The notes beneath the pieces are model-generated. The model saw only the letters and a list, made by a program, of their open reading frames with translations, was not told where the DNA came from and made no database searches. Below are positions 45,470 through 53,814 of a stretch of 64,000 nt of DNA, one piece after another. Numbering within the stretch: position 1 is the stretch's first letter; every line of letters starts with the position of its first letter. Origin of the DNA: Nesterenkonia sp. LB17 (GTDB lineage Bacteria > Actinomycetota > Actinomycetes > Actinomycetales > Micrococcaceae); contig NZ_JAJOYX010000001.1 in assembly GCF_022565915.1 (NCBI RefSeq), forward strand, positions 781,778-845,777, in the 5' to 3' direction. The translations under genes and the position numbers were made by a program.

Positions 45470-47680
45470 GTGGATGTGCTTCCCTCCACCGAGCTGAGCC
45501 GGCTCATCGGCGCGGAGTCGGCGAAGACGCTCAAGCAGGGGCTGGGCATCACCACCGCCGCGCAGCTGCTGCAGCACTATCCGCGCCGCTGGATCGAGTT
45601 CGGTCAGCTCTCCTCCTTCCGCGATCTCCCCGAGGCCGGGGAGCACGTCAGCCTGATCGCCGAGGTCACCGGGGTCTCGGTGCGCAAGATGCAGAACCGG
45701 CGCGGCTCCCTCGCCGAGGTCTGGGTCGCCGATGACGAGGGCAACTCGCTGAAGATGGCGTTCTTCAACGGCTGGAGCGTGGGCCGCCAGCTGACCCAGG
45801 GCGTCCGCGCGATCTTCCACGGCAAGGTCGGCAGCTACCGCGACCGCCCCACCCTGAACAACCCCGACTTCACCGTGCTGGTCGACGCCGATCCGGAGAC
45901 CATCACCGACCATGTCGACCCGGCCAAGGACCCGCTGGGCGCGACCGCCCTGCCCCGGGCGCTGAGCCGGGGCAAGACCCCGGTGCCGCTGTATCCGGCG
46001 ACCTCCGGGATCAGCAGCTTCCGGATCCTGGACTGCATCGAGATCCTGCTGGACCTCACCGACTTCTCCGCCTGGCCCGAGCCGCTGCCCTCCAGCGTCC
46101 GCACAGAAGAGGAGCTGCCCGACCTGGGCGAGGCCTACCGGCTGATCCATCGGCCCGAGACCATGGAAGACCCAGACCGCGGACTGCGAAGGATGCGCTA
46201 TCACGAGGCGTTCCTGCTCCAGGGGCTGTTGCATCTGCGCCGCGCCCAGGAGCAGCACCGCCGGGCCGAGCCGCGACCCGCACGGGAGGACGGACTGCTG
46301 GCCCGGTTCGACGCCGCGCTGCCCTTCACCCTCACCGAGGGTCAGGTCCGCTGCGGCGGGCTCATCGCCGCCGAGCTCGACAGCGAGCACCCGATGAACC
46401 GGCTGCTCCAGGGCGAGGTGGGCTCCGGCAAGACCCTCGTCGCGCTGCGCGCGATCCTGCAGGTGCTTCAGAGCGGCGGACAGGCCGCCCTGATCGCGCC
46501 CACCGAGGTGCTCGCCGCCCAGCATGAGCGCTCGCTGCGCCGGATGCTCGGTGACCTCGCCGGGGAGGTCGGGCTCACCCTGCTCACCGGATCGCTGAAC
46601 ACCGCCGATCGACGCCGCGCCCTGCTGGACATCGCCTCCGGCACCGCCGGACTGGTGGTGGGCACCCACGCGGTGCTCGGCGACCAGGTGCACTTCGTCG
46701 ATCTGGGCCTGGCCGTGGTCGATGAGCAGCACCGCTTCGGGGTGGAGCAGCGGGATGCGCTGCGCACCCGCTACGAGCTCACCCCGCACATGCTGGTCAT
46801 GTCCGCCACCCCGATCCCACGGTCGGTGGCGATGACGGTCTTCGGCGATCTGGAGCTGACCACCCTGGAGGGCCTGCCGATGGGCCGACAGCCGATCGTC
46901 ACCCACGTGGTGCGCACCGTGCAGGGCCCGCGCCTCATCGGCCGGGTCTGGGAGCGGATCGCCGAGGAGGTCGCCGCCGGTCACCAGGTCTACGTGGTGT
47001 GCCCCAAGATCAGCGAGGCCGATGCGCGCGAGGACCCCGAGACCGGGGTGCAGACCGACCAGGACGCCTCGGTGGAGCTGATCTCCCAGCGCCTGGCCGA
47101 TCACCCGCTGCTGGGCAGGACCCGGCGCGCCGAGGTCCACGGCCGGATGGACGCCGCCTCCAAGGAGGAGGTGATGACCGCCTTCGAGCGCGGGGAGGTC
47201 GACGTGCTGGTCTGCACCACCGTGATCGAGGTGGGCGTGGACGTGCACAACGCCACGGTGATGGCGGTGCTCGACGCCGACGCCTTCGGGGTCTCCACCC
47301 TGCACCAGCTGCGCGGACGGATCGGCCGCGGCGGCGCCCACGGGTTGGCGCTGCTGGTGACCCGGCTGCCCGACGGGCACCCGTCCTTGGAGCGGCTGGA
47401 ACAGGTCGCCGAACACTCCGACGGGATGACCCTGGCGAGGCTGGATCTGGAGCGCCGGCGTGAAGGCGACGTGCTCGGCGCCGCGCAGGCCGGCCGGGCG
47501 TCGACGCTGAAGCTGCTGCGCACGATCAGAGATGAGAAGATCATCGTCCGCGCCTCCGAGCTGCTGAGCCAGCTCAGCGCCAAGGATCCCAGCTGGGAGG
47601 ACTACCCTGGACTCCGCACCGCGGTAGGGGAGTACCGCGACCTCCACGAGGGTGCGGACGAATTCATCCAGCGCGGCTGA
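45470..47680 (+). CDS. recG: ATP-dependent DNA helicase RecG
   Basis: Branch-migration helicase for stalled replication forks and recombination. The protein has 736 residues. Visible: the N-terminal wedge domain (about 60-160), Walker A in LQGEVGSGKTLVALRAI, DEQH box VVDEQHRFGVEQRDAL, VMSATPIPRSVAMTVFGD, and C-terminal helicase motifs TTVIEVGVDVHNATVMAV and LHQLRGRIGRGG. I chose the GTG at 45470 (MDVLPSTEL) with CAGGAG upstream, 7 bp after the DAK2 gene; a longer frame starts inside DAK2. Confidence 0.95.
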   Translation: MDVLPSTELSRLIGAESAKTLKQGLGITTAAQLLQHYPRRWIEFGQLSSFRDLPEAGEHVSLIAEVTGVSVRKMQNRRGSLAEVWVADDEGNSLKMAFFNGWSVGRQLTQGVRAIFHGKVGSYRDRPTLNNPDFTVLVDADPETITDHVDPAKDPLGATALPRALSRGKTPVPLYPATSGISSFRILDCIEILLDLTDFSAWPEPLPSSVRTEEELPDLGEAYRLIHRPETMEDPDRGLRRMRYHEAFLLQGLLHLRRAQEQHRRAEPRPAREDGLLARFDAALPFTLTEGQVRCGGLIAAELDSEHPMNRLLQGEVGSGKTLVALRAILQVLQSGGQAALIAPTEVLAAQHERSLRRMLGDLAGEVGLTLLTGSLNTADRRRALLDIASGTAGLVVGTHAVLGDQVHFVDLGLAVVDEQHRFGVEQRDALRTRYELTPHMLVMSATPIPRSVAMTVFGDLELTTLEGLPMGRQPIVTHVVRTVQGPRLIGRVWERIAEEVAAGHQVYVVCPKISEADAREDPETGVQTDQDASVELISQRLADHPLLGRTRRAEVHGRMDAASKEEVMTAFERGEVDVLVCTTVIEVGVDVHNATVMAVLDADAFGVSTLHQLRGRIGRGGAHGLALLVTRLPDGHPSLERLEQVAEHSDGMTLARLDLERRREGDVLGAAQAGRASTLKLLRTIRDEKIIVRASELLSQLSAKDPSWEDYPGLRTAVGEYRDLHEGADEFIQRG

Positions 47681-47725
47681 CCTCCCGCGGATCAGGACAT
47701 CAGGGCCCCAGGACAGGAGTGTGAG

Positions 47726-48316
47726 ATGGCACGGATCATCGCCGGCACGCATAAGGGACGCCGCCTCGTCGCCGTCCCGAACGACGCCACCCGACCCACC
47801 AGCGACCGGGTCAAGGAGTCGCTGTTCTCCCGGCTCGAAGGCTATGACGCGCTCATCGACGCCGTCGTCGTCGACCTCTACGCCGGTTCCGGGGCGCTGG
47901 GCTTCGAGTCGCTCAGCCGTGGCGCCCGCAGCCTGGAGGCCATCGACAAGGCCGAGTCCGCGGTGCGCACGCTGCGCCGCAACGCCGAGTTCTTCGGCCC
48001 GGACGCGGAGAAGTCGCTGCGCAAGCAGGTCTCGGTGCACAAGGCCGATGCGCTGAAATACCTCGGGTCCCGCACCGGCCCGCCCATCGAGCTGCTCTTC
48101 CTGGATCCGCCCTACAGCCTCGGCGATGCCGAGCTGCTCAAGGTGCTGCGCGCCGCACGGGAGCACCTGCACGAGGCGGCCACCGTGGTGATCGAGCGCG
48201 ACGCCGGCAGCGGGGAGCCCTCACTGCCGGACGGCCTGGAGATCTTCAGCGAGAAGTCCTACGGAAGCACCCAGATCTTCATGGTCGAGCCCACACCAGC
48301 AGCTCTTCCGCACTGA
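47726..48316 (+). CDS. rsmD: 16S rRNA (guanine(966)-N2)-methyltransferase
   Basis: SAM-dependent enzyme that modifies G966 of 16S rRNA. The length of 196 residues is usual. Visible: MARIIAGTHKGRRL, RPTSDRVKESLFSRL, the SAM motif VVDLYAGSGALGFESLSRGA and the catalytic LFLDPPYSLGD. Start: ATG with CAGGAGTGTGAG. The stop overlaps the end of the convergent methyltransferase-like gene by 38 bp. Confidence 0.95.
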   Translation: MARIIAGTHKGRRLVAVPNDATRPTSDRVKESLFSRLEGYDALIDAVVVDLYAGSGALGFESLSRGARSLEAIDKAESAVRTLRRNAEFFGPDAEKSLRKQVSVHKADALKYLGSRTGPPIELLFLDPPYSLGDAELLKVLRAAREHLHEAATVVIERDAGSGEPSLPDGLEIFSEKSYGSTQIFMVEPTPAALPH

Positions 48317-49196
48317 GCACGTCCCCGGGATGCGGGCCCGCGGCCCAGAGCGCGTTGAGCTCGGTCTGCTCCAGCTCAGGCCCACGGCGCGCGGCGAAGG
48401 TCAGGTTCCCCTCCGCACGGGCCTGGAGCACATCGCTGGGCGCGCTCAGCAGCGCGGAGCTCGCCGCCTCAGCAGGAGTTGTCACGCCGCCTCCGGCTGC
48501 GGTCGCGGCCGCCGCGTCGAGCAGCGAGGCCACCTGCGCCCGGACGAAGTCCATCGGCGGCTCATCCCCGAGGTTCACCAGCAGCAGCCCGCCCGGGACC
48601 ACACCCGCAGAGACCGCCCGGTGAAACTCCGGGCTGCGCAGGTGCTCCGGCGCGGCCGCACTGTTGAACAGGTCCACCACGACGACGTCGAAGCTCGCCT
48701 CCTCCAGGGCCCCGCCGGGGCCGAGGACCGCGGCGGCGTCGGCCACCAGATTGCGCGGGCTTCTGCGCATCGGCAGATGCTCCAACACGAACTCCACCAG
48801 CTCGGGCTCGATGTCCACCACGGTCTGTTCCACCGCGGGCCAGTGGTGCTCGATCCACCGCGGCAGGGTCAGCGCCCCGGCGCCCAGGTGCAGCACCCGG
48901 GGGGAGCCGGAGGTCGACCGCTCGGAGGATGGGGTCTCAGGGCTCGCCGAGCTGCCAGCGGCAGCAGGACCCAGGCGCTCGCGGGCGCAGGTCTGCAGCA
49001 CCGCGCCCATCCGGAACAGGTAGTCGTGGAGCAGATAATCGGGATCGCCGACCTCCACATGGGACTGCTCGGCCCCGCCGATGCTCAGCACCACCCCGTC
49101 CTCGGTGAGGTCGTCCTTCGTGAGCTCGGCCAGCTGCCCGGAGAAGGAGAGCCGCTGGCTGCGGGGGAGCCCCAGGGTGTCCCGGTGCGGCATCAC
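48279..49196 (-). CDS. spermidine synthase-like methyltransferase-fold protein
   Basis: A 305-residue Rossmann-fold protein related to SpeE. Visible: VLHLGAGALTLPRWIEHHWP (SAM-like motif I), VVDIEPELVEFV and FDVVVVDLFNSAA. The GGGDG motif of true spermidine synthases is replaced by LGAGALT, so real aminopropyl transfer is doubtful. Start: GTG at 49196 overlapping the aminotransferase stop (GTGA), so it is translationally coupled; an ATG one codon later is possible. The pair lies between rsmD and coaD, which are usually adjacent in actinobacteria. Confidence 0.8.
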   Translation of the reverse strand: MMPHRDTLGLPRSQRLSFSGQLAELTKDDLTEDGVVLSIGGAEQSHVEVGDPDYLLHDYLFRMGAVLQTCARERLGPAAAGSSASPETPSSERSTSGSPRVLHLGAGALTLPRWIEHHWPAVEQTVVDIEPELVEFVLEHLPMRRSPRNLVADAAAVLGPGGALEEASFDVVVVDLFNSAAAPEHLRSPEFHRAVSAGVVPGGLLLVNLGDEPPMDFVRAQVASLLDAAAATAAGGGVTTPAEAASSALLSAPSDVLQARAEGNLTFAARRGPELEQTELNALWAAGPHPGDVLSAEELLVWARP

Positions 49197-50578
49197 AGGC
49201 TTCCAGGTCCGGCGACAGACACGGTCGCGCGGGCAGCCGGGCCGGCGTCGGCCACCGAGCTCGCGCCGAAGGCAGCCTCCACCGGCGGGCAGGCAGCCAG
49301 CGCGGCCGGCAGGTGCTCACGCATCCGGCGCAGCCCCTCTTCGATGGTCGCGTGATCCTTGCAGAAGGCGAAGCGGACCAGGTGCTCCAGCTCATCGGTC
49401 GGTGCTGCCAGGTGCTGGATGGTCAGCGCCGAGACCGGGATCGCCGCGACACCGACCTCCTCGGCGAGGATCCGGCAGAAGTCGGCGGCCGAGAGGGAGG
49501 TGATGCCGGAGACGTTGCCGAGCACGAAGTAGCCCGCCTCGGCGCGGTTCGGCGCCAGGCCCAGCTCGCGCAGGCCGTCACGCAGCAGGTCCCGGCCGGC
49601 CTCCAGCTCGGCCGTGTTCTTCGCGAAGAATCCTCGGTCGTCCTCGAGTCCGTGGGCGATCGCCCACTGAAAGGCCGGACCGGAGGAGAAGCTCAGGAAC
49701 TGCTTGACCCCGCGGATCTGGCTGACCAGTTCAGTCCCACCGGTGATCCAGCCGACCTTCCACCCGGTGACCGAGAAGGACTTCCCGGCGGAGCCCACCG
49801 CGACGGCCACCTCCTCGGCGCCGGGGATGGTGAGGATGCTGCGGTGCGGAAGCCGCGCATCGGAGAGCACCAGGTGTTCGTAGACCTCGTCGCACATGAT
49901 CTTGAGATCATGCTTGACCGCCAGCTCCACGATCCGGGTCAGCTCCTCGGTGCTGAAGACCGTGCCGGTGGGGTTGTGCGGGGTGTTGAGCAGGATCATC
50001 GAGGTGCGCTCGGTGATGGCGGCCTCGAAGGCGTCCAGATCGGGGCGGAACTCCGGGCCGCGCAGCGGAATGCCCACCAGGCGGGCCCCGGCTAGGGCGA
50101 CGCAGGCCCCGTAGGAGTCATAGTGCGGCTCGAAGGTGAGCACCTCGCTGCCGGGACGGGCGAACGCCAGGATCGTCGCCGAGATCCCTTCGGTGGCTCC
50201 GGTGGTGACCATGACCTGCGTGGCAGGATCCAACGTGACGCCCTGGCGCCGCGCCTGGGCGTCACCGATCGCCTCGCGCAGCTCGATCAATCCCATCCCC
50301 GGCGCGTACTGATTGCGCGGACCGGTCTCGGGCTCGGTGATCGCTCGCGCGGCCAGCTCCAGCAGCCAGTCCGGGCCCTCGGTGTCGGGGAATCCCTGAC
50401 CCAGATTGATCGCGCCGTGGGCGATCGCCGCCGCCGTCGTGCGCTCGTAGATGGTGGGCATGACCTGGGGTGAGCTCTGCGCAGAGTCGATGCCCAAGGT
50501 GTTGGCTCCGGCCGCGGTCCGGGCCCAGGGCTGGTCGAGGGTGAGCGGATCGGGGCTGGGGGTGGGATGAGAGGACAT
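49193..50578 (-). CDS. class I/II pyridoxal-phosphate aminotransferase (DapC/kynurenine type)
   Basis: A 461-residue PLP enzyme. Visible: INLGQGFPDTEGPDWLLE, NQYAPGMGLIELREAI, TTGATEGISATILAF, the NTPHNPTGTVFS segment, CDEVYEHLVL and the PLP lysine in SAGKSFSVTGWKVGW. Close in pattern to actinobacterial N-succinyl-diaminopimelate aminotransferase (DapC-like) and kynurenine/methionine aminotransferases; the substrate cannot be settled. The C-terminal ~35 residues are Ala-rich. I chose the ATG at 50578 because TACGAT lies 7 bp upstream (leaderless). Confidence 0.9.
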   Translation of the reverse strand: MSSHPTPSPDPLTLDQPWARTAAGANTLGIDSAQSSPQVMPTIYERTTAAAIAHGAINLGQGFPDTEGPDWLLELAARAITEPETGPRNQYAPGMGLIELREAIGDAQARRQGVTLDPATQVMVTTGATEGISATILAFARPGSEVLTFEPHYDSYGACVALAGARLVGIPLRGPEFRPDLDAFEAAITERTSMILLNTPHNPTGTVFSTEELTRIVELAVKHDLKIMCDEVYEHLVLSDARLPHRSILTIPGAEEVAVAVGSAGKSFSVTGWKVGWITGGTELVSQIRGVKQFLSFSSGPAFQWAIAHGLEDDRGFFAKNTAELEAGRDLLRDGLRELGLAPNRAEAGYFVLGNVSGITSLSAADFCRILAEEVGVAAIPVSALTIQHLAAPTDELEHLVRFAFCKDHATIEEGLRRMREHLPAALAACPPVEAAFGASSVADAGPAARATVSVAGPGSL

Positions 50579-50585
50579 GTACTCC

Positions 50586-50591
50586 ATCGTA
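50586..50591 (-). promoter_or_regulatory. -10 element for leaderless aminotransferase gene
   Basis: TACGAT on the minus strand, 7 nt before the ATG at 50578. Confidence 0.65.
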
Positions 50592-50653
50592 GACAGCCAG
50601 CCGATCGGGAATGTGTCCTGCGCGTCTTGAGGCAGGAGGTTGCTCACCTGAAG

Positions 50654-50659
50654 TAGTGT
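50654..50659 (+). promoter_or_regulatory. -10 element for leaderless coaD
   Basis: TAGTGT, 6 nt before the coaD ATG. Confidence 0.7.
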
Positions 50660-50665
50660 CAGATC

Positions 50666-51142
50666 ATGCAGCTAGCAGTGTGCCCCGGATCATTCGACCC
50701 CCTGCACAACGGCCATGTGGAGATCATCGCCCGTGCCTCGAACCTCTTCGACGAGGTGATCGTCGCCGTGTCGCCCAATATCCACAAGAACCCGATGTTC
50801 TCCGTCGAAGAGCGCATAGCGATGGCGCAGGAGACCTTCTCCTATGTGCGCGGGGTGAGCGTCAAGCCGCTGGGCACCGGGCTGCTGACCGATTTCTGCA
50901 AAGAGGTAGGCGCCAACGCTCTGGTCAAGGGCCTGCGCGACCCCAGGGATCTCGGCTACGAGTCCCCGATGGCCACGATGAACCGCCATCTCTCCGGGCT
51001 GGAGACCGTGTTCCTCGCCGCGGACGGCCGCTACACGCATCTGTCCTCCACGCTGGTCAAGGAGATCCACACGCTCGGCGGAGACGTCGCTGAGTTCATT
51101 CCGCGTGCCGTGCAGCGCCGACTCCAGGATCGCCGCCGCTGA
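50666..51142 (+). CDS. coaD: pantetheine-phosphate adenylyltransferase
   Basis: Fourth step of coenzyme A synthesis. The length of 158 residues is typical. Visible: CPGSFDPLHNGHVEIIARA with the T/HxGH motif, VSPNIHKNPMFSVEERIAM, ALVKGLRDPRDLGYE and the C-terminal STLVKEIHTLGGDVAEFIP. It is leaderless (TAGTGT 6 nt before ATG) and divergent from the aminotransferase gene. Confidence 0.96.
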   Translation: MQLAVCPGSFDPLHNGHVEIIARASNLFDEVIVAVSPNIHKNPMFSVEERIAMAQETFSYVRGVSVKPLGTGLLTDFCKEVGANALVKGLRDPRDLGYESPMATMNRHLSGLETVFLAADGRYTHLSSTLVKEIHTLGGDVAEFIPRAVQRRLQDRRR

Positions 51143-51209
51143 GAGAGTCGGATGAATAAACTTCATAGAACCCTCTGGTCAAGCATTCAGGAAACGATAA
51201 GGTGTTTAC

Positions 51210-52133
51210 ATGAGTTCAACAACGTCTACTCGAAAAGCCGTGATCCCCGCTGCGGGACTGGGAACCCGATTCATTCCGGCCACCAAGGCCATGCCTAAAG
51301 AGATGCTTCCCGTGGTGGATCAGCCGGCGATCCAGTACGTCGTCGCCGAAGCCGCGAAGGCCGGCCTCGATGACATCCTGATGATCACCGGCCGCAACAA
51401 GCGCTCCCTGGAGAACCACTTCGACCGGGTCCCCGACCTGGAGGCCACCCTGGAAGCCAAGGGTGACACCAAGAAGCTGGAGGCTGTCCGTCAGGCCACC
51501 GAGCTCGGCGATCTGCACTACATCCGCCAGGGCGAGGCCAAGGGCCTGGGCCACGCGGTGCTCTGCGCCAAGCGCCACGTCGGCGACGAGCCCTTCGCCG
51601 TGCTGCTCGGCGATGACCTGATCGATGAGCGCGACGAGCTGCTCTCGACCATGCTGGAGACCCAGGAGAAGCTCGGCGGATCCGTCATCGCCGTGATGGA
51701 GGTTCCTGAGGACAAGATCAGCGCCTACGGCGTCATCGACGCCAACGGCCACGACAAGCTCCACGGCGAGAACGGACAGCCCGCCGACGTCGTGCCCGTC
51801 CACGCTCTGGTGGAGAAGCCTCCCGTGGACGAGGCGCCTTCGAACCTCGCCATCATCGGCCGCTACGTGCTGCACCCGGCGATCTTCGCCGAGCTCGAGC
51901 AGACCAAGCCCGGTCGTGGCAACGAGATCCAGCTGACCGACGCGCTGCAGGCCATGGCGTCCAAGCCCGCCGAAGAAGGCGGCGGAGTCCACGCCGTGAT
52001 CTTCCGCGGACGCCGCTATGACACCGGGGACAAGCTCAGCTACATCAAGGCCGTGGTGACCCTGGCAGTGGACCGCGAAGACCTCGGACCGGACCTGCGC
52101 GAGTGGCTGAAAGAGTTCGTCGGCCAGATCTGA
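51210..52133 (+). CDS. galU: UTP--glucose-1-phosphate uridylyltransferase
   Basis: Makes UDP-glucose for glycan synthesis. The protein has 307 residues. Visible: KAVIPAAGLGTRFIPATKAMPKEMLPVVDQP (nucleotidyltransferase signature), MITGRNKRSLENHFD, IRQGEAKGLGHAVLCA, LLGDDLIDE and VEKPPVDEAPSNLAIIGRYVL. Start: ATG; AAGG lies 7-11 bases before it, and the same bases (TAAGGT, 6 nt before ATG) would also fit a leaderless -10. Its product is the substrate of the UDP-sugar dehydrogenase at 33482. Confidence 0.96.
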   Translation: MSSTTSTRKAVIPAAGLGTRFIPATKAMPKEMLPVVDQPAIQYVVAEAAKAGLDDILMITGRNKRSLENHFDRVPDLEATLEAKGDTKKLEAVRQATELGDLHYIRQGEAKGLGHAVLCAKRHVGDEPFAVLLGDDLIDERDELLSTMLETQEKLGGSVIAVMEVPEDKISAYGVIDANGHDKLHGENGQPADVVPVHALVEKPPVDEAPSNLAIIGRYVLHPAIFAELEQTKPGRGNEIQLTDALQAMASKPAEEGGGVHAVIFRGRRYDTGDKLSYIKAVVTLAVDREDLGPDLREWLKEFVGQI

Positions 52134-52208
52134 TCGGGGGTTCGCCCCGCAGCCACCCTGACTGGTAGAGTGGCACGTCGGTCTAGATCATTGAGGAGTG
52201 GTTCAGCA

Positions 52209-52775
52209 ATGACTGCTCTACGCGTAGATGTGCAGGAGCTCCGGGGCAAGCCCGGAACTCAGCACGAGATTCACAGAACTGTCCCGGCCCCGGAGGGCTT
52301 CGCAACGGTCCTCATCGGGATCCCGCAGGGCAGCGAGCTGCAGGTGGATCTGCGTCTGGAATCGGTGCATGAAGGTGTGCTGATGACAGGCACCGCCGTC
52401 GGCGAGGTCACCGGACAGTGCGGACGGTGTCTCGATGAGTTGAAGTTCCCGCTCACCGTTGACATCATGCAGTTGTTCAGCTGGCCCCAGAAGGCGCGGA
52501 CCGATCCGGCAGAGCAAGAGGATGAGGACACCCGCCCGATGGGCAATGACCTCACCATCAACCTGGAACCGGTGCTGCGTGACCTGATGGTCTCGGCGCT
52601 GCCGTTCCAGCCGGTCTGCCGCGAGGACTGCCCGGGACTGTGCTCCGTCTGCGGATTCCGCATGGAGGACGACCTCGAGCATTACCACGAGCAGCTCGAC
52701 CCCCGCTGGGCCGCATTGAAAGACGTGGCCGCGGGACTGCCGGAGTCGGACCCCGAGTCCAGCTCCAGCACCTAG
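52209..52775 (+). CDS. yceD: DUF177 / YceD family protein
   Basis: A 188-residue protein of the family encoded next to rpmF in most bacteria; linked to 23S rRNA/ribosome maturation. Visible: paired cysteines GQCGRCLDELKFPL and CREDCPGLCSVCG (possible zinc site). An acidic loop separates them. I chose the ATG at 52209 with TTGAGGAG upstream; the promoter -10 is probably TAGAGT at about 52166, giving a leader of roughly 35 nt. It heads yceD-rpmF-rnc-mutM. Confidence 0.92.
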   Translation: MTALRVDVQELRGKPGTQHEIHRTVPAPEGFATVLIGIPQGSELQVDLRLESVHEGVLMTGTAVGEVTGQCGRCLDELKFPLTVDIMQLFSWPQKARTDPAEQEDEDTRPMGNDLTINLEPVLRDLMVSALPFQPVCREDCPGLCSVCGFRMEDDLEHYHEQLDPRWAALKDVAAGLPESDPESSSST

Positions 52776-52840
52776 AACTTGAACACCTAGAACTTCATTG
52801 ACCAAGACCCTGTCCATCATCTAGAGAGAAAAGAGACACC

Positions 52841-53044
52841 GTGGCTGTTCCAAAGCGGAAGATGTCCCGATCCAACACCCGTCACCGCCGCTCGCAGTGG
52901 AAGGCTTCTGTGCCGAAGCTGGTGAAGACCGTGGAGAACGGTCGCGTCGTCTACAGCCAGCCTCACCAGGCCAAGCTGGTCACCGACTCCGCCGGCTCAC
53001 CACTGTTCTATGAGTACAAGGGTCGCAAGGTCGCTGACGCCTGA
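52841..53044 (+). CDS. rpmF: 50S ribosomal protein L32
   Basis: Small large-subunit protein of 67 residues with the typical [21 protein letters not shown] start. The usual CxxC zinc pair is absent: the region reads [22 protein letters not shown], a cysteine-free form like those found as C-minus paralogues in actinobacteria. Start: GTG with AGAGAAAAGAGA upstream. Confidence 0.96.
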   Translation: MAVPKRKMSRSNTRHRRSQWKASVPKLVKTVENGRVVYSQPHQAKLVTDSAGSPLFYEYKGRKVADA

Positions 53045-53055
53045 GTCGTCGAAAC

Positions 53056-53814
53056 ATGACGACATCACACGTGAGTGATCACGAAGAGCTTGTGAAGAGT
53101 CTCGGGGTGCATATTGCCCCCGGGACTCTTCGTCTTGCCCTGACACATCGCTCCTACGCCTACGAGAACTCCAACCTGCCCACCAATGAGCGGCTGGAGT
53201 TCCTCGGGGACTCGATCCTCGGCCTGGCGGTGACCGATTACCTGTTCCGGACCTTCCCGGACCTGGCCGAGGGCGACCTCGCCAAGCTCCGTGCCGCGCT
53301 GGTGAGCACCCGTGCCCTGGCGCGGGTCGCCCGCAGCCTCGGCGTCGGCCCCCACATCAGCCTCGGCGCCGGCGAACGGCTAACCGGCGGGCAGGACAAG
53401 GACTCGATCCTCGCCGACACCATGGAGGCGCTCATCGGCGCCGCCTACCTCTCCACCGACACCGAGACGGCCCGCCGTCTGGTGCTGCGCCTCGTGGTCC
53501 CGCTGCTCAGCGACAAGGACGCGATGACCGCCGGCAAGGATTGGAAGACCACCATCCAGGAGATTGCGGCCGCCAAAGACATGGGCGAGATCCGGTACCT
53601 GATCACCGACTTCGGTCCGGACCACCACAAGTCCTTCAATGCCACCCTGGTCATCGGCGGAACCCCGTACGGCGCCGGCTCCGGGCCCTCCAAGAAGGAG
53701 GCCGAGCGCGAAGCCGCCCGGGTCACCGTGGAGACCCTCACCGCCGGCCGCGGTGAACAGGGCGACATCCTCACCCTGGTCCTCGACCGCTTCGGGGACG
53801 ACGCACCCGCCTGA
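53056..53814 (+). CDS. rnc: ribonuclease III
   Basis: Double-stranded RNA endonuclease for rRNA processing. The protein has 252 residues: catalytic domain with NERLEFLGDSILGLAVTDYLF and DTMEALIGAAYL (metal-binding acidic residues), then a dsRNA-binding domain (about 165-235: WKTTIQEIAAAKDMGEIRYLITDFGPDHHKSF; GSGPSKKEAEREAARVTVE). Start: ATG 11 bp after rpmF without a clear ribosome site. Its stop overlaps the mutM start by 1 bp (TGATG). Confidence 0.96.
   Translation: MTTSHVSDHEELVKSLGVHIAPGTLRLALTHRSYAYENSNLPTNERLEFLGDSILGLAVTDYLFRTFPDLAEGDLAKLRAALVSTRALARVARSLGVGPHISLGAGERLTGGQDKDSILADTMEALIGAAYLSTDTETARRLVLRLVVPLLSDKDAMTAGKDWKTTIQEIAAAKDMGEIRYLITDFGPDHHKSFNATLVIGGTPYGAGSGPSKKEAEREAARVTVETLTAGRGEQGDILTLVLDRFGDDAPA

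Noticed and set aside
45425..48172. 915-codon minus-strand frame opposite recG and rsmD
   Set aside because: GC-driven antisense frame across three certain genes; low-complexity protein.
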